Positions 11,239 through 23,464 are shown, counted from the first letter of the stretch. The stretch: DNA of 64,000 nt from Gossypium raimondii (GCF_025698545.1 NC_068570.1:2170001-2234000), one strand, 5' to 3'. Program-made: numbers and translations. Notes: a model not told the origin generated them from the letters alone.

Positions 11239-12591
11239 ATGCCAATGTATCAACCATCTAGTAGAAGGGAAGTTGATAGTCAAGTTCTAGATCTAGAAAC
11301 AGCTGTTAAAGATGGTGTTTTAGGTGGTGGTGGTGGTGGTGGTGGTGGTGGTGGTTGTGGTGTAGTAGCCACTGGTTTTGGTTCAGAGAAATTGGATCTA
11401 AAGCTAATGATTGAAGAGCTTGAACCTATGGATGTACCAATGGTGTTCATATGTCCAATTTCTTTAGAACCAATGCATGATCCTGTTACCCTTTGTACTG
11501 GTCAAACTTATGAGAGATCCAATATTCTTAAATGGTTCTCTTTAGGTCATTGTACTTGTCCTACCACTATGCAAGAGCTTTGGGATGATTCAATGACACC
11601 AAACAAGACACTTCAACAGTTGATTCATAGTTGGTTTTCTCAAAAGTATTTGGCTATGAAGAAAAGGTCAGAGGATGTACAAGGAAGGGTTAAAGAGATT
11701 TTGGAGAATTTGAAGAAAATCAAGGGTCAAGCTAGAGTTCAAGCTTTAAAAGAGCTTAGACAAGTGGTTCAAGTTCATGGGACGGCTAAGAAGACTGTTG
11801 TTGAAAATGGAGGTATTGGTTTGATTTCATCTTTGTTAGGGCCTTTTACAACTCATGCTGTTGGTTGTGAGGTAATTGGTGTACTTGTTAACTTGAACCT
11901 TGACTTGAATTCTATGTCTGATTTGTTGCAACCAGCTAAAATATCTTTAATGGTGGATATTCTAAATGAAGGGTCTGTTGAGACTAAGATAAATTGTACT
12001 AGATTGATTGGAATGTTGATAGAAGGGACTGATTTTGCTTCCCAAAATGTTGCAAGTTTGAGTCTTTTAGTCGGATTGTTAAGGCTAGTGAAAGACAAGA
12101 AGCATCCAAATGGTGTAGTAGCTGGTTTGAATTTGCTTAAAACCATTTGTTCGCATGAACCTGTTAGGAACTCATTTGTCAATGTTGGGGCAGTTCCTCA
12201 ATTAGTTGAGTTGATACCTGGTTTGAACAATGAATGTTTGGAATTAGTCCTTCATATATTGGAGCTTTTGTCAAGTACACCTGAAGGAAGATTGGCTTTG
12301 AAAGATTGTCCGAGTACTATACCGAATGTGGTGAAACTATTAATGAAAGCTTCGGAAAACTGTACTCAGCTCGCGTTATCGATATTGTGGTCCATTTGTA
12401 AGTTTGCACCAGAGGAATGTGCTTCACTTGCTGTGGATGCAGGTCTCGCCGCAAAGCTCCTTTTAGTTATACAAAGTGGTTGCAATCCCGTATTGAAGCA
12501 ACGATCGGCCGAGTTGTTGAAACTATGTAGTCTCAATTACACAACTACGATCTTCATTTCCAAGTGTAAGCTTACAAGAACAATTCAATGA
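11239..12591 (+). CDS. U-box / ARM-repeat E3 ubiquitin ligase, PUB30/PUB31 type
   Basis: Plant U-box protein, 450 residues, single exon. It should transfer ubiquitin from an E2 to a substrate bound by its armadillo repeats. The ATG at 11239 gives the N-terminus MPMYQPS, which I recall as shared by PUB30/31. The open frame extends upstream only without an ATG. The U-box spans about residues 66-138, with VFICPISLEPMHDPVTL, the GQTYER core and the CPTT..L segment. It is followed by a KR-rich linker and leucine-rich ARM repeats to about residue 440, and the conserved tail CSLNYTTTIF. A run of 11 glycines at residues 29-39 comes from a pure (GGT)11 tract. The reading frame is intact. Substrate unknown. 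In Arabidopsis the closest genes act in ABA and salt responses, but that role is not shown here. Confidence 0.9.
   Translation: MPMYQPSSRREVDSQVLDLETAVKDGVLGGGGGGGGGGGCGVVATGFGSEKLDLKLMIEELEPMDVPMVFICPISLEPMHDPVTLCTGQTYERSNILKWFSLGHCTCPTTMQELWDDSMTPNKTLQQLIHSWFSQKYLAMKKRSEDVQGRVKEILENLKKIKGQARVQALKELRQVVQVHGTAKKTVVENGGIGLISSLLGPFTTHAVGCEVIGVLVNLNLDLNSMSDLLQPAKISLMVDILNEGSVETKINCTRLIGMLIEGTDFASQNVASLSLLVGLLRLVKDKKHPNGVVAGLNLLKTICSHEPVRNSFVNVGAVPQLVELIPGLNNECLELVLHILELLSSTPEGRLALKDCPSTIPNVVKLLMKASENCTQLALSILWSICKFAPEECASLAVDAGLAAKLLLVIQSGCNPVLKQRSAELLKLCSLNYTTTIFISKCKLTRTIQ
11333..11365 (+). repeat. (GGT)11 coding microsatellite
   Basis: Eleven uninterrupted GGT codons in the N-terminal, probably disordered part of the U-box protein. 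Pure codon repetition suggests length polymorphism. Confidence 0.9.
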
Positions 12592-13613
12592 AGGGCAAAA
12601 TTTTGCAGCTTGTCGATATACACATGACTTCCATGACAAGTGGAGGGTGACAAGCTTTTCCGGGTTTGAAGAACTTGGAATGGAATCAATCGGGGTTTCC
12701 GAGGTACCCTTTGCTCTCTTGTGTATACTAATGAATTTTCACTATATAAATTGTTTTCACATGAGGTAGCAACATAATGAGGGGGGTTTTGAACTTACAG
12801 AAAAGTTGTGTTAGTTTACCAAAATTCAAAATCTCTTGTATGTAAGCTCAAGTTTTCTGTTGATAAATTTCCAATAATTTTCCAACAAGGTCTGTGATTC
12901 AATCTAGTTTTATGTCAATGGTTGCTTTGTTGTTGTTCCAATCTACATGAAGAGAAAATGCAAGTGTAAAACTCATACAAATGAAAAAGCTTAGAAGGGA
13001 TTCCTTTTAGCAATTGTGTCACTTGTAATTGTAGAGCTTCTTAGTTAAAAATTAAAATGTGTTGTATTTACATTCAATGCACGGATTTTATGCATTATCA
13101 GTCAATCAGTCAATCATATCATATCTCGAAGTCTCCAACATCGAACTATACATAAAAAATGGAAGAAATGAGAGTTAAAACATAGTTTCTTCAACATCAA
13201 TCAACCTACACGTGATGATCATGTTGTTTTTAGAATGATATTCAATTTCCAAGATGCTTTAAAAATATGTTGTAGGAGATGATGACTACATAGAAACAAA
13301 AATGGAATGATTAGTTTCAAGTTTCAAAGACTTGATGAGGTACTTGGGTTCCCCCTTTTTGTTGTCATGAATGCATTGTTTCTCACACTCCTTAAAAGTT
13401 AAACTCGATACTTGGTCCCTCATGCACTCAAGGGATTATCTTTTGCCCCACGGTGTCACGTAGCCGATAGTATAATGTTTTGTATAGTTGTGCAAATTGG
13501 TCGAGTGGCAAAGTCATTGCAGATTAGTTGTAGCCATGAAGTGTTCTATGTGGTTTGGTGGTCTTAGCTAGGGTGCATGGTGGACTCTATAGATCAACTA
13601 AGACAAGGTCTAT
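12592..13613. other. 3' flank of PUB gene and intergenic
   Basis: Probable 3' untranslated region to about 13050, then unassigned sequence. No gene seen. Confidence 0.4.
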
Positions 13614-13697
13614 GAAGGGTCGTCTGCGGACCATTCCATACGAAAGGTTGCTTATGGACCATTCCATGCGAAGGGTCATCCGCGGACTGTTCAATAG
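13614..13697 (+). repeat. 28-bp tandem repeat, three units
   Basis: Three head-to-tail 28-base units each start with gaa(g/a)ggt and contain '(c/t)ggac(c/t)' blocks. Units 1 and 2 share 'ggaccattccat'. The unit length is not a multiple of three and the surrounding open frames are not convincing as genes. Confidence 0.7.
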
Positions 13698-13965
13698 CTT
13701 ATCACGTGTCATGTTCTGGTGTAGGTCTAACAAAACCGATCGATCAAAATGGTTCTCGCGCTTATGTGAAACGACAAAGGGTTGAATCTTAGATAATGAT
13801 GATTCATTGTCATTCAATAACGAAAAGCATAGGTAGCTTATAGTGGTACGTAAATAACATGGGGGGCACGTAGAAATCCCATGTGAACAAGCAATTAAGG
13901 CTAAATTCCAAGGTGATGGATAGTGAGAGCCAAATAGCATGAACGTGTCCCATATGAATTAGCAA

Positions 13966-14383
13966 TAGACCTGTCCATGGGCCGGGCGGTCCGGCCCGGC
14001 GGCCCGCCCGAACTATGGGAGGGTTCGGGTAAAAATATAGGCCTGAAATATGGGCTTGGGCAAAAAAATGAGGCCCGTTTAAAAAATGGGCCGGGCTCAA
14101 CTTTTTTGGCTTGACCTGGCCCGGCCCGAATATAATAAATATATATTTTTTATTTTTATTTTTTAATTTTAAAATACTTTAAAAATATTTTTTTATTTTT
14201 TTATTTTTAAAATATTTTTTGTGTTTATTAAAAATCGGGCCGGGCCGGGCACGGGCTTATTTTTTCCGGGCCGGGCCTGGGCAAGATTTTAGGCCCATAT
14301 TTTGGTCCGGACCGAGCCCGGGCCTAAGAGTCAGGCCGAAATTTTTTTCGGGCTCAGCCCGGCCCGGCTCATGGACAGGTCTA
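13966..14383. mobile_element. GC-rich hAT-type MITE, copy 1 (418 bp)
   Basis: It starts tagacctgtccatgggcc and ends catggacaggtcta. The terminal inverted repeats enclose a GC-rich rim (ggcccggcggcccgcccg) and an AT-rich core. It is flanked on both sides by the perfect 8-bp duplication attagcaa (13958-13965, 14384-14391), as expected for hAT transposition. Non-coding. Open frames across it only reflect the GC-rich repeat. Confidence 0.85.
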
Positions 14384-14391
14384 ATTAGCAA

Positions 14392-15162
14392 GGACCATCC
14401 TGCAAGTTGCAAAAGTCTATCTTGTCTAAACTAGAAAGGCAAGTGTTGAAAAAAAAAAGGATTAGACTGGTTAATAGAATTGATTGAATCGAGAATCGAT
14501 AATATGTTTAATTTAGTATATATCATCAAACCATTTTATTTTTAAATCGGCTAAAAGCTCGAAAAAAAATTTGGTTGAAACTTCACAAAATCTATAAAAT
14601 CAAATGAAAAAAAAAAATTGAACCAACCCCAAATAAGCTCGAAATAAAATTTTAGTGGTGAAAAGAATGTACTACTTTGGTAAAAAAATTGGTTGAATTG
14701 AAAATTAGTATCACATCAGTATATTTATATAAATTAGTATCACGAGTCAATTAAATATCAACTTAATTGAAAATGACTAAAACATATATTTTTTTATAAT
14801 TTATAATTTATAATTTAACAAATATTAATATAAAAGTGTTATATAAAATTTATACAAATAAATTGAAAGCTCAAATCAATAAAATTAATAAAAAAAATTA
14901 GTTTATGAGATGGACGACTAAATCTTATCCTACTAGAAAAGCAATGTTGAAAAGGTTGGACGAAAACAACCATAAATAAATAATTTTAACAATGTTAGCT
15001 GTTCGACTTGAATTTTAAAATGTAAAAACTTTTAAAGATAAATGTATAAGAACTAAATTTCAAATTTACAAAAAGTATACGGGCTTATGTCATATTTTAA
15101 CCTATGCAAAATTGTAAGAACTTCAACAATCTATCAACTACATTATTTAATAGTAGAGAAAT
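14392..15162. other. intergenic
   Basis: AT-rich sequence. Around 14980-15110 it holds half of a foldback repeat related to 6481-6765 ('ttaagaactaaattt' arm). No gene. Confidence 0.35.
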
Positions 15163-15340
15163 TATTTGGTACATTGTCAGTGAAATTTTTAGACTCTACA
15201 AGTAAGGTCAAGGATTGACAAGTGTCCTATAGGGATATAGCAAAGTATTAAAAAAATAAATATTATAAAAAAAGAGATACATGTCAATTTTTTAAGGCTG
15301 CTTATGGAATAGAGAAAGCGCGTTGCCAATGTACCAAATA
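15163..15340. repeat. small MITE, 178 bp
   Basis: It begins tatttggtacattgtcag and ends gccaatgtaccaaata, so the ends are inverted repeats. A second member lies at 32802-32965. Confidence 0.55.
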
Positions 15341-17250
15341 CCAAAATGAAATTTATATGTTATGAAATTTGAAATTTTAATTACGACTTAGGTAGCGATT
15401 AAATTCGTTAACTAAAATGAGGGGTTGTTTTTTGTTAATGTTATGTAAAAATAATAAGGTGATGGTCTTATATTACACATACTATAATATGTTTACCGAA
15501 TAAAATTTTGGAAATGACATAATTTAACTTAAACAAATTTAATGTTACCATTGTGTGGCCAATATTGAAATTTCATAATCCAATAAACAAAATAACAAAA
15601 AAAACCGAATTAGAGCATATTTATTAAATCCACAACATACGCATAGTATAGTGACTAATAATAGAATTTGACATTATCAGACAATTTTTGAAACCTATTA
15701 GTTGACTATATTAGTTGCGGCTAGTTTGAGTGGTTAACTAAATTAATCGAAATTTTAAATGTGCTTTTCAAATAAATTTAAAACATAAAAATATATATAT
15801 ATTCATTGACAATTTTTTAATTCAAAAAGTTTAAAAGAAATAATAAAAGATCAACAAATAACACAATAACAATACTAAATTAAAAACATTAATTTTTACG
15901 TTTCTTTGTTTAATTTTTTTTCGTTTTGTTGAAATTTTAGTTTCATTTTAATTTTTTCCTAAATATATTTAGTTTTCATAATATATTTTCAAGCCCAATA
16001 TTTATAAGTCCATTAATTTTATAATGTATTGGACTTATCTATAATATATTATTATTAATCTCGATTAATTATCCGATTTTGAATTGAATTAACGGATAAT
16101 TAAAAATTTTAAAAGCTTTTAACCGACCTCAATCGAATTAAATTTGGTGGCCAACCGATTAATTAAATTAATTCGATTTGATGGATTAATTTGATTAAAA
16201 CTGAAAAATATACACATATCATTCCCACAATTTCATTTAGGGGTATAATGCCAGCAATATATGCAAGTGTTGAAAGTTTGAGCAATCTCTCTAAATACGC
16301 CCCCAATTCCAATTTTCCTCATTGTTGGTCATTTTTTCCACCATAACATCATTGCCACCCTCAATGTTGCCACTATTATAAGGTCGCAATGAGCCTAATT
16401 CGGGTATTATATGTCATCCTAAATCTAATTCTTGTTTCGTTACCTATTGATTAATAAATAATTTCTTTCAGTTGATCATATATCTTCATAAGTGATCTTC
16501 AAAAGTAGGTGAAAAAATCAGTTACTTTGCCTCTTAAATCAAATTGTTTGTCTAAACGAGTGTTCAGACAAGAGATTAAACAAACAACCAAAAAAAAAGA
16601 GGAGAAATCTGCACACAATCGTTTGTTAATGTAGTTGTTCAATAAATGATTTCATTTCACAAATGATTCAACCACCTATTGTCTAAAATCTAATATTCCT
16701 AGATAGAAGTAATTGCAGTCCCAATAACTAGTCTCAACTTGTTATAACCGTTCACCCAATATCTAACTTACAAAGGTTCAATCTCTCACAAGGAATTTCT
16801 ACTAATATATTGCGAAAATACAACGGAAAATAACGAAGATAAACTTAATTAAATTAGCATAGCATTCTCTTAACCAATCATATGTATTAGCTGCCTATTT
16901 ATCAGCATCCTCTAAGATAAACTCTCCTTCAATATGATAATTAAAATAAATAGCATTGAATCTTATCTCAAAATAAAGTAAACTTCCTCTCGTGATTGGA
17001 TCGAAAACCCATTTATAGGAGAAATTATAGATTTTGGACTCTCATTTATCGAAGAATAAATTGTGATTTATTAATCGGGTGTTTATCTTTTTAAAAAAAT
17101 AATTCGAGTTGAATTTACAATTATGGTAAAGTCAAAAAAAAAATCAAAGTCAAAACAAAAGAGATTCAACCATATATAATTGATTGCTCCACTCTAATGA
17201 AATTCAAAAAAGTTTAAAAGGAAAAAGGGCAGAAGAGATAATAAAGAAGC
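15341..17250. other. intergenic and promoter of BSD gene
   Basis: AT-rich, with no gene or intact element recognised. The last few hundred bases should contain the BSD gene promoter. No clear TATA box is seen. Confidence 0.35.
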
Positions 17251-20200
17251 ATGTCATGGTTAGCTCGGTCACTAGTGAACTCGCTTCTTCTTAACGAAGA
17301 AGATGATAATGAATCAGCTTCTTCAGTAGATGAAGAAAACGACGTTGCAACGCGCCAGTCTCAATCATCCTCCCTTCCTCTTAGGCAAAGCCTTGAACTC
17401 GAAGAAACCCAGTCGCTACAACAACATTCATTGTCCCCTCAACAAATAGCTGAGCATCAATCGCGTGGTGTCAAAGAAGACCTAACCGAGCTTAAACAAA
17501 CCCTAACGCGTCAACTCTGGGGAGTCGCTTCCTTTCTTGCTCCTCCTCCTTCTCCTCGGACCCAATCCGATTGCCTATTAGATGATGTATCGTTCTCTAA
17601 TTTGAATCGAGTTGAACCGTCTGGTTCTGTGGCGTTTGAGGGGGCTGAGATCGGGGGAAGGTTGTTGAAGATGGCGGCGGCGGAGGATTTTCCGTTTGGA
17701 TCCGGGGAAAATGAGGAAGAAAACGGGAGGGAAAATGAAAGTGAAGATGAGGAGGTGGATCAGGTGTTCAATGCGGTTGGGTTAACGGATGAGGTGTTGA
17801 CATTTGCGAGGAACATCGCGCATCATCCAGAAACGTGGTTGGATTTCCCTCTTGATCCCGATGAGGACTTAGATGGTAATTTCCTGATTAATCTGACCTC
17901 ATTCCATACTCTGATATGCAATTTTTCTATTGATTTTCTGTTTTTTTAAGGCTCAAGAGCTCAACGCATCACCAAAAATTGTTAATTTTGTTTGAATTTC
18001 AATTAAATACGGGATGGTTTTAGGGTTCTACACCTTTATGTTAAAATGCCAGATTGATGCCACCTTTATTTTCCTAGGCCATTATGTAAGCTAAATATTT
18101 CTATTGTTGAGGCATTGAAGGGCATTAAATAAAGAAGTTCAGTATCATGAAAGTAAATGTAATTAATCTGCTGAGAACTAGTAAAATTTAATTGACTGGG
18201 CTGAAAACTTATTTCCAATGTTTGTGAAATTCGATCAAGTGCCACCTTCTTTGCTTAAATTTTCAAGCTTTATATTATCTTTGCATCTTGCTTGATCTGT
18301 ATGGTTTTTCATGTATTCTTTGCTTCTTTGGCTAGTACTTTTGATTTATAAACTTCAATTTTGATCATAATTTCTGGGATTTCATTTTTTATTGTTTTTG
18401 TGTTTTACTAAGAATCAATTCACGCAAATCGCAATCAGAGTTTGCGCGCTTATCTGATTTCCCTCCATTGTTTTCCTTGTTTTAGATTTTGACATGTCGG
18501 TTGCACAACAAGAGCATACTATGGCCATTGAACATCTTGCTCCCAGACTAGCAGCTCTTAGATTCGAACTTTGCCCTTGCCATATCAATGACGGTTACTT
18601 TTGGAAAGTTTATTTTGTTCTTCTACATTCAAGACTTAACAAGCATGACGCAGAGGTTCTATCTACACCTCAGGTCAGTTGCTTTTCATAGAATCGATAT
18701 CATCGGGCACCAAATTATCGTTTTTACTTACATTTTGGTTCTTTTGGCCCCTTATCCATCACTCTTCCTTTTTCATTGTTTTATTTTTCTTGGCTGTGGT
18801 TGTACATTTTTAAAATTTAAACTTTATTTGGTGTAGTTATATTCTGTAAATATTGGAACAAGAATTATTGGGTAAAAGTACCATAGAGGGCCCTGTACTA
18901 GGAGCCAGATTGCATTTTGCCCCCTCTACTAAAAAAATTGGCAAATTAGTCTTTTTACATTAAATCAAAGAGTAAATTAGTCCTTTCTGTTAAAAATTTC
19001 ATCTATTTGTACTGTTAAGAACTGATGTGAATGACAGAATAACCAAACAGTGACATCTGGTGTGCCAAATGTACGTCATGCTGAAGTACGCAAACCAAAA
19101 TTTAACTGTATAAATGGATGTAATTTTTAACAAAATGAATAATTTGCTCTTTGATCTAAGGTGTAAGGATTAATTTGCCCATTTTGTGAGTATAAGGGGA
19201 AAAATGCAATTTGACTTTTACTACAAGAGCCACTATAGTACTTTTACCAAAATGTTTCAAAGTCTGATAGTCAATTGATAGCAGATTCCCTTGCATTCTC
19301 GGCATTCAAACAAGAAATCCACCTTTTGCACCTGCACTCTAGCTAATCTTCTCCCTTGGGTTCACAACTATCATTTCCATTTACATGATAGGTAATATAT
19401 TCATGTGTTTACAACGACTGGAAAGTCTGTAGCACATTTGTGTGTCTGTATAAACCGCAACCTTCTTTGCTTGGTTTCAGTGTGCTGAATATGTCGGACA
19501 AGAGTTTCTTCCTGTACTTGTTTTCTTCTTTTTAAATTATTCTCTCCATCCATTCAAGAAAGTTACGGTTAGGAGTCCATTTTCAAAATTGGTTTTCCTT
19601 GGATTCTTCATTAACTTTTAGCTTAAGTTTTTTACGTATGCCCTGAAAGGAGTAGACTTGGATGATTCTTGATTCTCTTTATGCCATGGCTGCTAGGGAT
19701 GAGAAGCTCGGTTCAATAACATTTCATATTGTTTCATAAAAGTGATGGTATTGGACAAAAGTAAAATGAATGCCCTGTACTAGGAGTTAGTTTGCATTTT
19801 GCCCCCTTTACTTAAAAAATGGGCAAATTAATCCTTATACGTTAGATTAAAAAGCAAATTGATCCTTTCAGTTAAATTTTCAGTCATTTCTACCATTAAA
19901 ACCGGCTTGGCTGACAGCATGACCTGACAGTTACACGTGCCGTGCCACATGTATCTCATTTTGACATACAGTGATCAATTTTTAACAGTAAAAATAGATG
20001 GAACTTTTAACAGAAAAACTAGTTTGCTTTTTATCCAACTTACAGTGACTAATTTGTCTATTTCTTTTAGTAGAGGGGGCAAGATGCAATTTGTTTCCTA
20101 GTAAAGGCCTCCACGGTACTTTTACTGATAGTATTGTTTTAGTAGAGATCTGATCTAGATTCTTTGTCCACTTTTTATGTCCTTTTCTTTACCAAGCATA

Positions 20201-20768
20201 TGTAGACAATATCATTGATTAATTCTCTAGGTGGCTAATCTATTTCCGGCAGGTGATGGAAGCCAGAACATTGTGGATGAAGGAGCTACAAAAGCAAACG
20301 AAGCGAGAAACTGATTGGTACGGAAGAAGCACTTCCCACTTAGGAGGCAGCTCTAGTACTTTGCACAATGATCTTATCCCTTCCTCATCCAGTTATTTTG
20401 CCTTCGAGACCACATCACCTAGGACCTATACTTCTGAACCTACATCCAGTATCACAACAGATTATGAGGAAAAGCATCCACTCGAAAGTACCGAGATGCC
20501 AGTCATAGATAAGTCTGTTATCGAGGAACATCCGGTGTCTAGCACTGAGGATAAGGCATCCTCAAAAATAACAATTCCAACTTTTGAAGATGATGATATT
20601 GATTGGCCAGAAGATGATGATTCGGAATTCGGTGGTTATGGTGGAGCTACGATTTGTGTGGAGAACGAAGAAGATATTTCTTTCAGCGATCTCGAGGATG
20701 TAGATTATAGTATCACCCCCACAAAATCAAAGATGGTTTCAAAAGGATTTGAAACTTCTAAAACATAA
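17251..20768 (+). CDS. BSD-domain protein, 3 exons
   Basis: Exons 17251-17875, 18486-18673 and 20253-20768 join in frame to 442 residues and a TAA stop. The N-terminus MSWLARSLVNSLLL is followed by an acidic, serine-rich stretch. A QLWGVASFLAPPPS block is typical of this plant family. The BSD domain (about residues 180-275) spans the splice sites and has the diagnostic FW pair in GYFWKVYFVLLHSRL. The C-terminus is acidic (DWPEDDDSEFG). BSD domains occur in TFIIH p62 and synapse-associated proteins. The role of this plant branch is unknown. Intron 2 (18674-20252) contains two related MITEs. The order PUB gene then BSD gene matches what I recall for Arabidopsis At3g49810/At3g49800. Confidence 0.88.
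18871..19248. mobile_element. family A MITE, intact, in BSD intron 2
   Basis: It starts ggtaaaagtaccatagaggg and ends actatagtacttttacc. Arms include 'attgcattttgccccctcta' against 'aaaaatgcaatttgac'. 378 bp, foldback, non-coding. Reference copy for the family in this window. No clear target duplication. Confidence 0.75.
19757..20127. mobile_element. family A MITE, second copy in BSD intron 2
   Basis: It shares 'ccctgtactaggag', 'ttgccccctttac' and 'gggcaaattaatcc' with the copy 500 bases upstream and has the mirrored end 'acggtacttttactg'. Diverged from its neighbour, so probably a separate insertion. Confidence 0.7.
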
Positions 20769-21104
20769 GCCCGTGATATGGTTCAGTTAGGCATAAGATC
20801 CACTGGTCGGGCCGAGTATAGAAACCGACAGCAACGTTTATGCAGGGGCAACGGTGGCAGGTGCTGAAGTTGAGTGATCAATCAAAGTGATAAATAGAGT
20901 GATATTTTGTCTCGGTTTTCTTTGATTTTGTACAGAAAATCTGTATTTAAAAAGTTTCCTCCTTAGAACATGAGGTTTGCCACTTTGCCCAATAGATATA
21001 GGATATATGCATTTTTTTTTATTTTTTTGCTAAATTTTATGGAATTATTTGATAACATGATTAATGAGATTCAATTTTGATTTTTTTAAATATTTATAGT
21101 GGAT

Positions 21105-21905
21105 TAAGTAAATTGTCATACAGATTTTTGTACTAAGAGTTGGATTACAATTTACATCTTCTACTCAAAAATGAGTAAATTAGTAATTGTTAGTTAAATC
21201 AAAGAACAAACTAGTTTTATTAAAAATTCATCAATTTCTCTGTTAAAAAGCGGTCTTATACATAAGGGTGAGTGTTTGATCTAATTGAGTGAAATTGTTA
21301 GGGTAAATTAAAAATTGAAATGTCAAATTAAGATATTTTAGTTTGATAAATTTGAATCATTAATTAAGCCCTAAAATTATTATTTTAAAGTTTTCTTTTT
21401 AAGTTTTAACCTATTTATATATTCTTTAGATTTTTTTAAATTTTAAAAATATAAATTTTGGATTTTTGAATACTTTTTAATTTTAAAATTATTTTAATTT
21501 TTCTTGAGCGAAAGATTAATTTGTTTATTTTCAAAATTGACATTGACCAAAAGGGTATTTATATCAATCTGTCATTCGAATTATTCGAATTATAAAATTC
21601 AACTCAACTCAAACTCAAAACTCAAATTACTTATTCAAGTTGACTTAAAAAATCGAATAACTCGATTCAATTAACTCGAAATTCAAATTGTTTTTTGTTT
21701 TTTTCTCGAATCGAATCAAGTTTTGCTCGCCCCTACTTATACATCAGCATGAGGTACATGTGGCAACCACGTGTAACTGTCTAGTTATTCCGTGAATCAC
21801 ATCAATTTTAAAAGTTTTAACAAAAATGATTAGTTTGCTATTTAATCCAACATACAAAAATTAGTTTATCTAATTTTTTAATAAAAAAAAAAGATAAAAT
21901 ATAGG
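21105..21905. mobile_element. family A MITE split by a nested hAT element
   Basis: The left part (21105-21262) reads 'ttgtactaagagttggatta', then 'tctctgttaaaaagcggtc'. The right part (21736-21905) resumes with 'catcagcatgaggtacatgtgg' in the family order and ends with the mirrored arm. The interruption is the 473-bp element 21263-21735. Confidence 0.65.
21263..21735. mobile_element. hAT-type MITE nested in family A MITE
   Basis: It starts taagggtgag and ends ctcgccccta, short imperfect inverted ends. It is flanked by the perfect 8-bp duplication cttataca (21255-21262 and 21736-21743). The inside carries repeated 'aattcgaattattcgaat'/'caactcaactcaaactc' motifs. Non-coding. Confidence 0.8.
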
Positions 21906-22749
21906 ATATGACTTGTTTACGTTATCACTAATAATTGAATAAAAAATTGTTGTGAAAGATGGAGTCTTTAACTTACTTCCATCTCTTAATTCTAATAATA
22001 TACATTATCTAATTGTTTATGTAAGGATGGATTGTTAGATTTCGTATAAAATTGGTGCAAACAAAACTTATGATCTATTCCTATTACTCCCTTGTAGATT
22101 TTTTTTTATTTCTCAAGGTATCTACCGGAACAAGCCCAATAACTAATTTTCTACATTCTGTAATATCCTCGACTATCGGTTAAGGTAAGAAATATCATTG
22201 TCAATTCACTTAATTTTCGTGGTTTTGTAGATTATTAATTTAATCTTTATATTTTTAATATGGTCAAATTTATTCATTGTATTTTTCAAAATGATAACTT
22301 TTAGTCATGTACTATGTATAAGTAATCGATTTGATCCATGTTCTCTGTTTTAATAGTTTTAGTCCTCATACTTTTAAATTATGAAATTTAAGTTTATTTT
22401 AAAGTGTAATAAATACAATTAAAGTTTAAATACAAATATAAGTCCGAAGAACCCCAAGTATCAAATTATAGCATGGACTGATTGAGGAATTATAAAGTAG
22501 AATCAAATCATTATAGCATAATCGAAATAAGAATTGATATAATCCAAACTAAAGTTAACAAACTAGACTAAAACCCACATATGATAACTGCACATAATGA
22601 GACTCAAAGACTCACACGAGTAACTGCATATGGTGAACCTTGAACTTAGGTATTCAGTACGCAAACTAAATTCATAATTTTCTTTATTCGTTTGGGTAGG
22701 TGATAGAGACCATTCCCCACCGTGCCTCTAAGTGGTTATTGGTACATAG
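21906..22749. other. intergenic
   Basis: AT-rich. 22200-22400 resembles half of a foldback element ('tagtcctcatacttttaaatt'). No gene. Confidence 0.35.
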
Positions 22750-23427
22750 TAGACCTGTCCATGGGCCGGGCCGGGCCCAAAAAATTTTCAACCCGTTTAC
22801 TAGGCCCGGGCCGGGCCCGGCTCGACCCAAAATATGGGCCTGAGATTTTGCCCAGGCCTGGCCCGAAGAAAAAATATGGGGCCCGAGCCCGGGCCGTTTT
22901 TAATTAAAATTAAAATTATTTTTTTAATAAAATTAAAACTAATTGTTATTAAAATTAATTGTTAGTAAAATTATCAAATTATTAATTGTTAATTGTATTA
23001 ATTGTTGTAATAAAATCTAACATTTGATTAGTAAATTTATCAAATTATTAATTGTATTAATTGTTGTAATAAAATCTAACATTTGATTAATAAATTTATC
23101 AAATCATTAATTGTATTAATTGTTGTAACAAAATCTAACATTTGATTAGTAAAATAAACTTGATGTTTTATTATTATTATTTTGTAACGCTAGTCAAGAA
23201 AATGAAAGTAAATAAACTTAAAATAAAACTATTATATTTTAAAAATAAAAAATATATATTTAATATTTTTTGGGCGGGCGAACTGGGCCAAAAAATCTTG
23301 CTGAGGTCTGCCCATTTTTAAACGGGCCTAAAATTTTGCCCAAGCCCATATTTCGGGCATATATTTTTACCCAAACCCTCCCATATTTCGGGCGGGCCGT
23401 CGGGCTGGGCCGCCATGGACAGGTCTA
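22750..23427. mobile_element. GC-rich hAT-type MITE, copy 2 (678 bp)
   Basis: Same termini as copy 1 (tagacctgtccatgggcc / ccatggacaggtcta) and a perfect 8-bp duplication gtacatag (22742-22749, 23428-23435). Longer AT-rich core that contains three near-identical units of about 60 bases ('aaaatctaacatttgatta') between 23005 and 23150. Non-coding. Confidence 0.85.
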
Positions 23428-23464
23428 GTACATAGTATAGCCCGCCTTCTTTGAAATATAAAGG

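Noticed and set aside
13555-13940. Overlapping frames on both strands (13555-13785 plus, 13587-13940 minus)
   Set aside because: They run through the 28-bp tandem repeat and non-coding sequence. No family pattern and no splice context.
13970-14380. GC-rich islands as CpG island or rRNA-like sequence
   Set aside because: Fully explained by the terminal arms of a hAT MITE with a target duplication. The same applies at 22750-23427 and 37080-37214.
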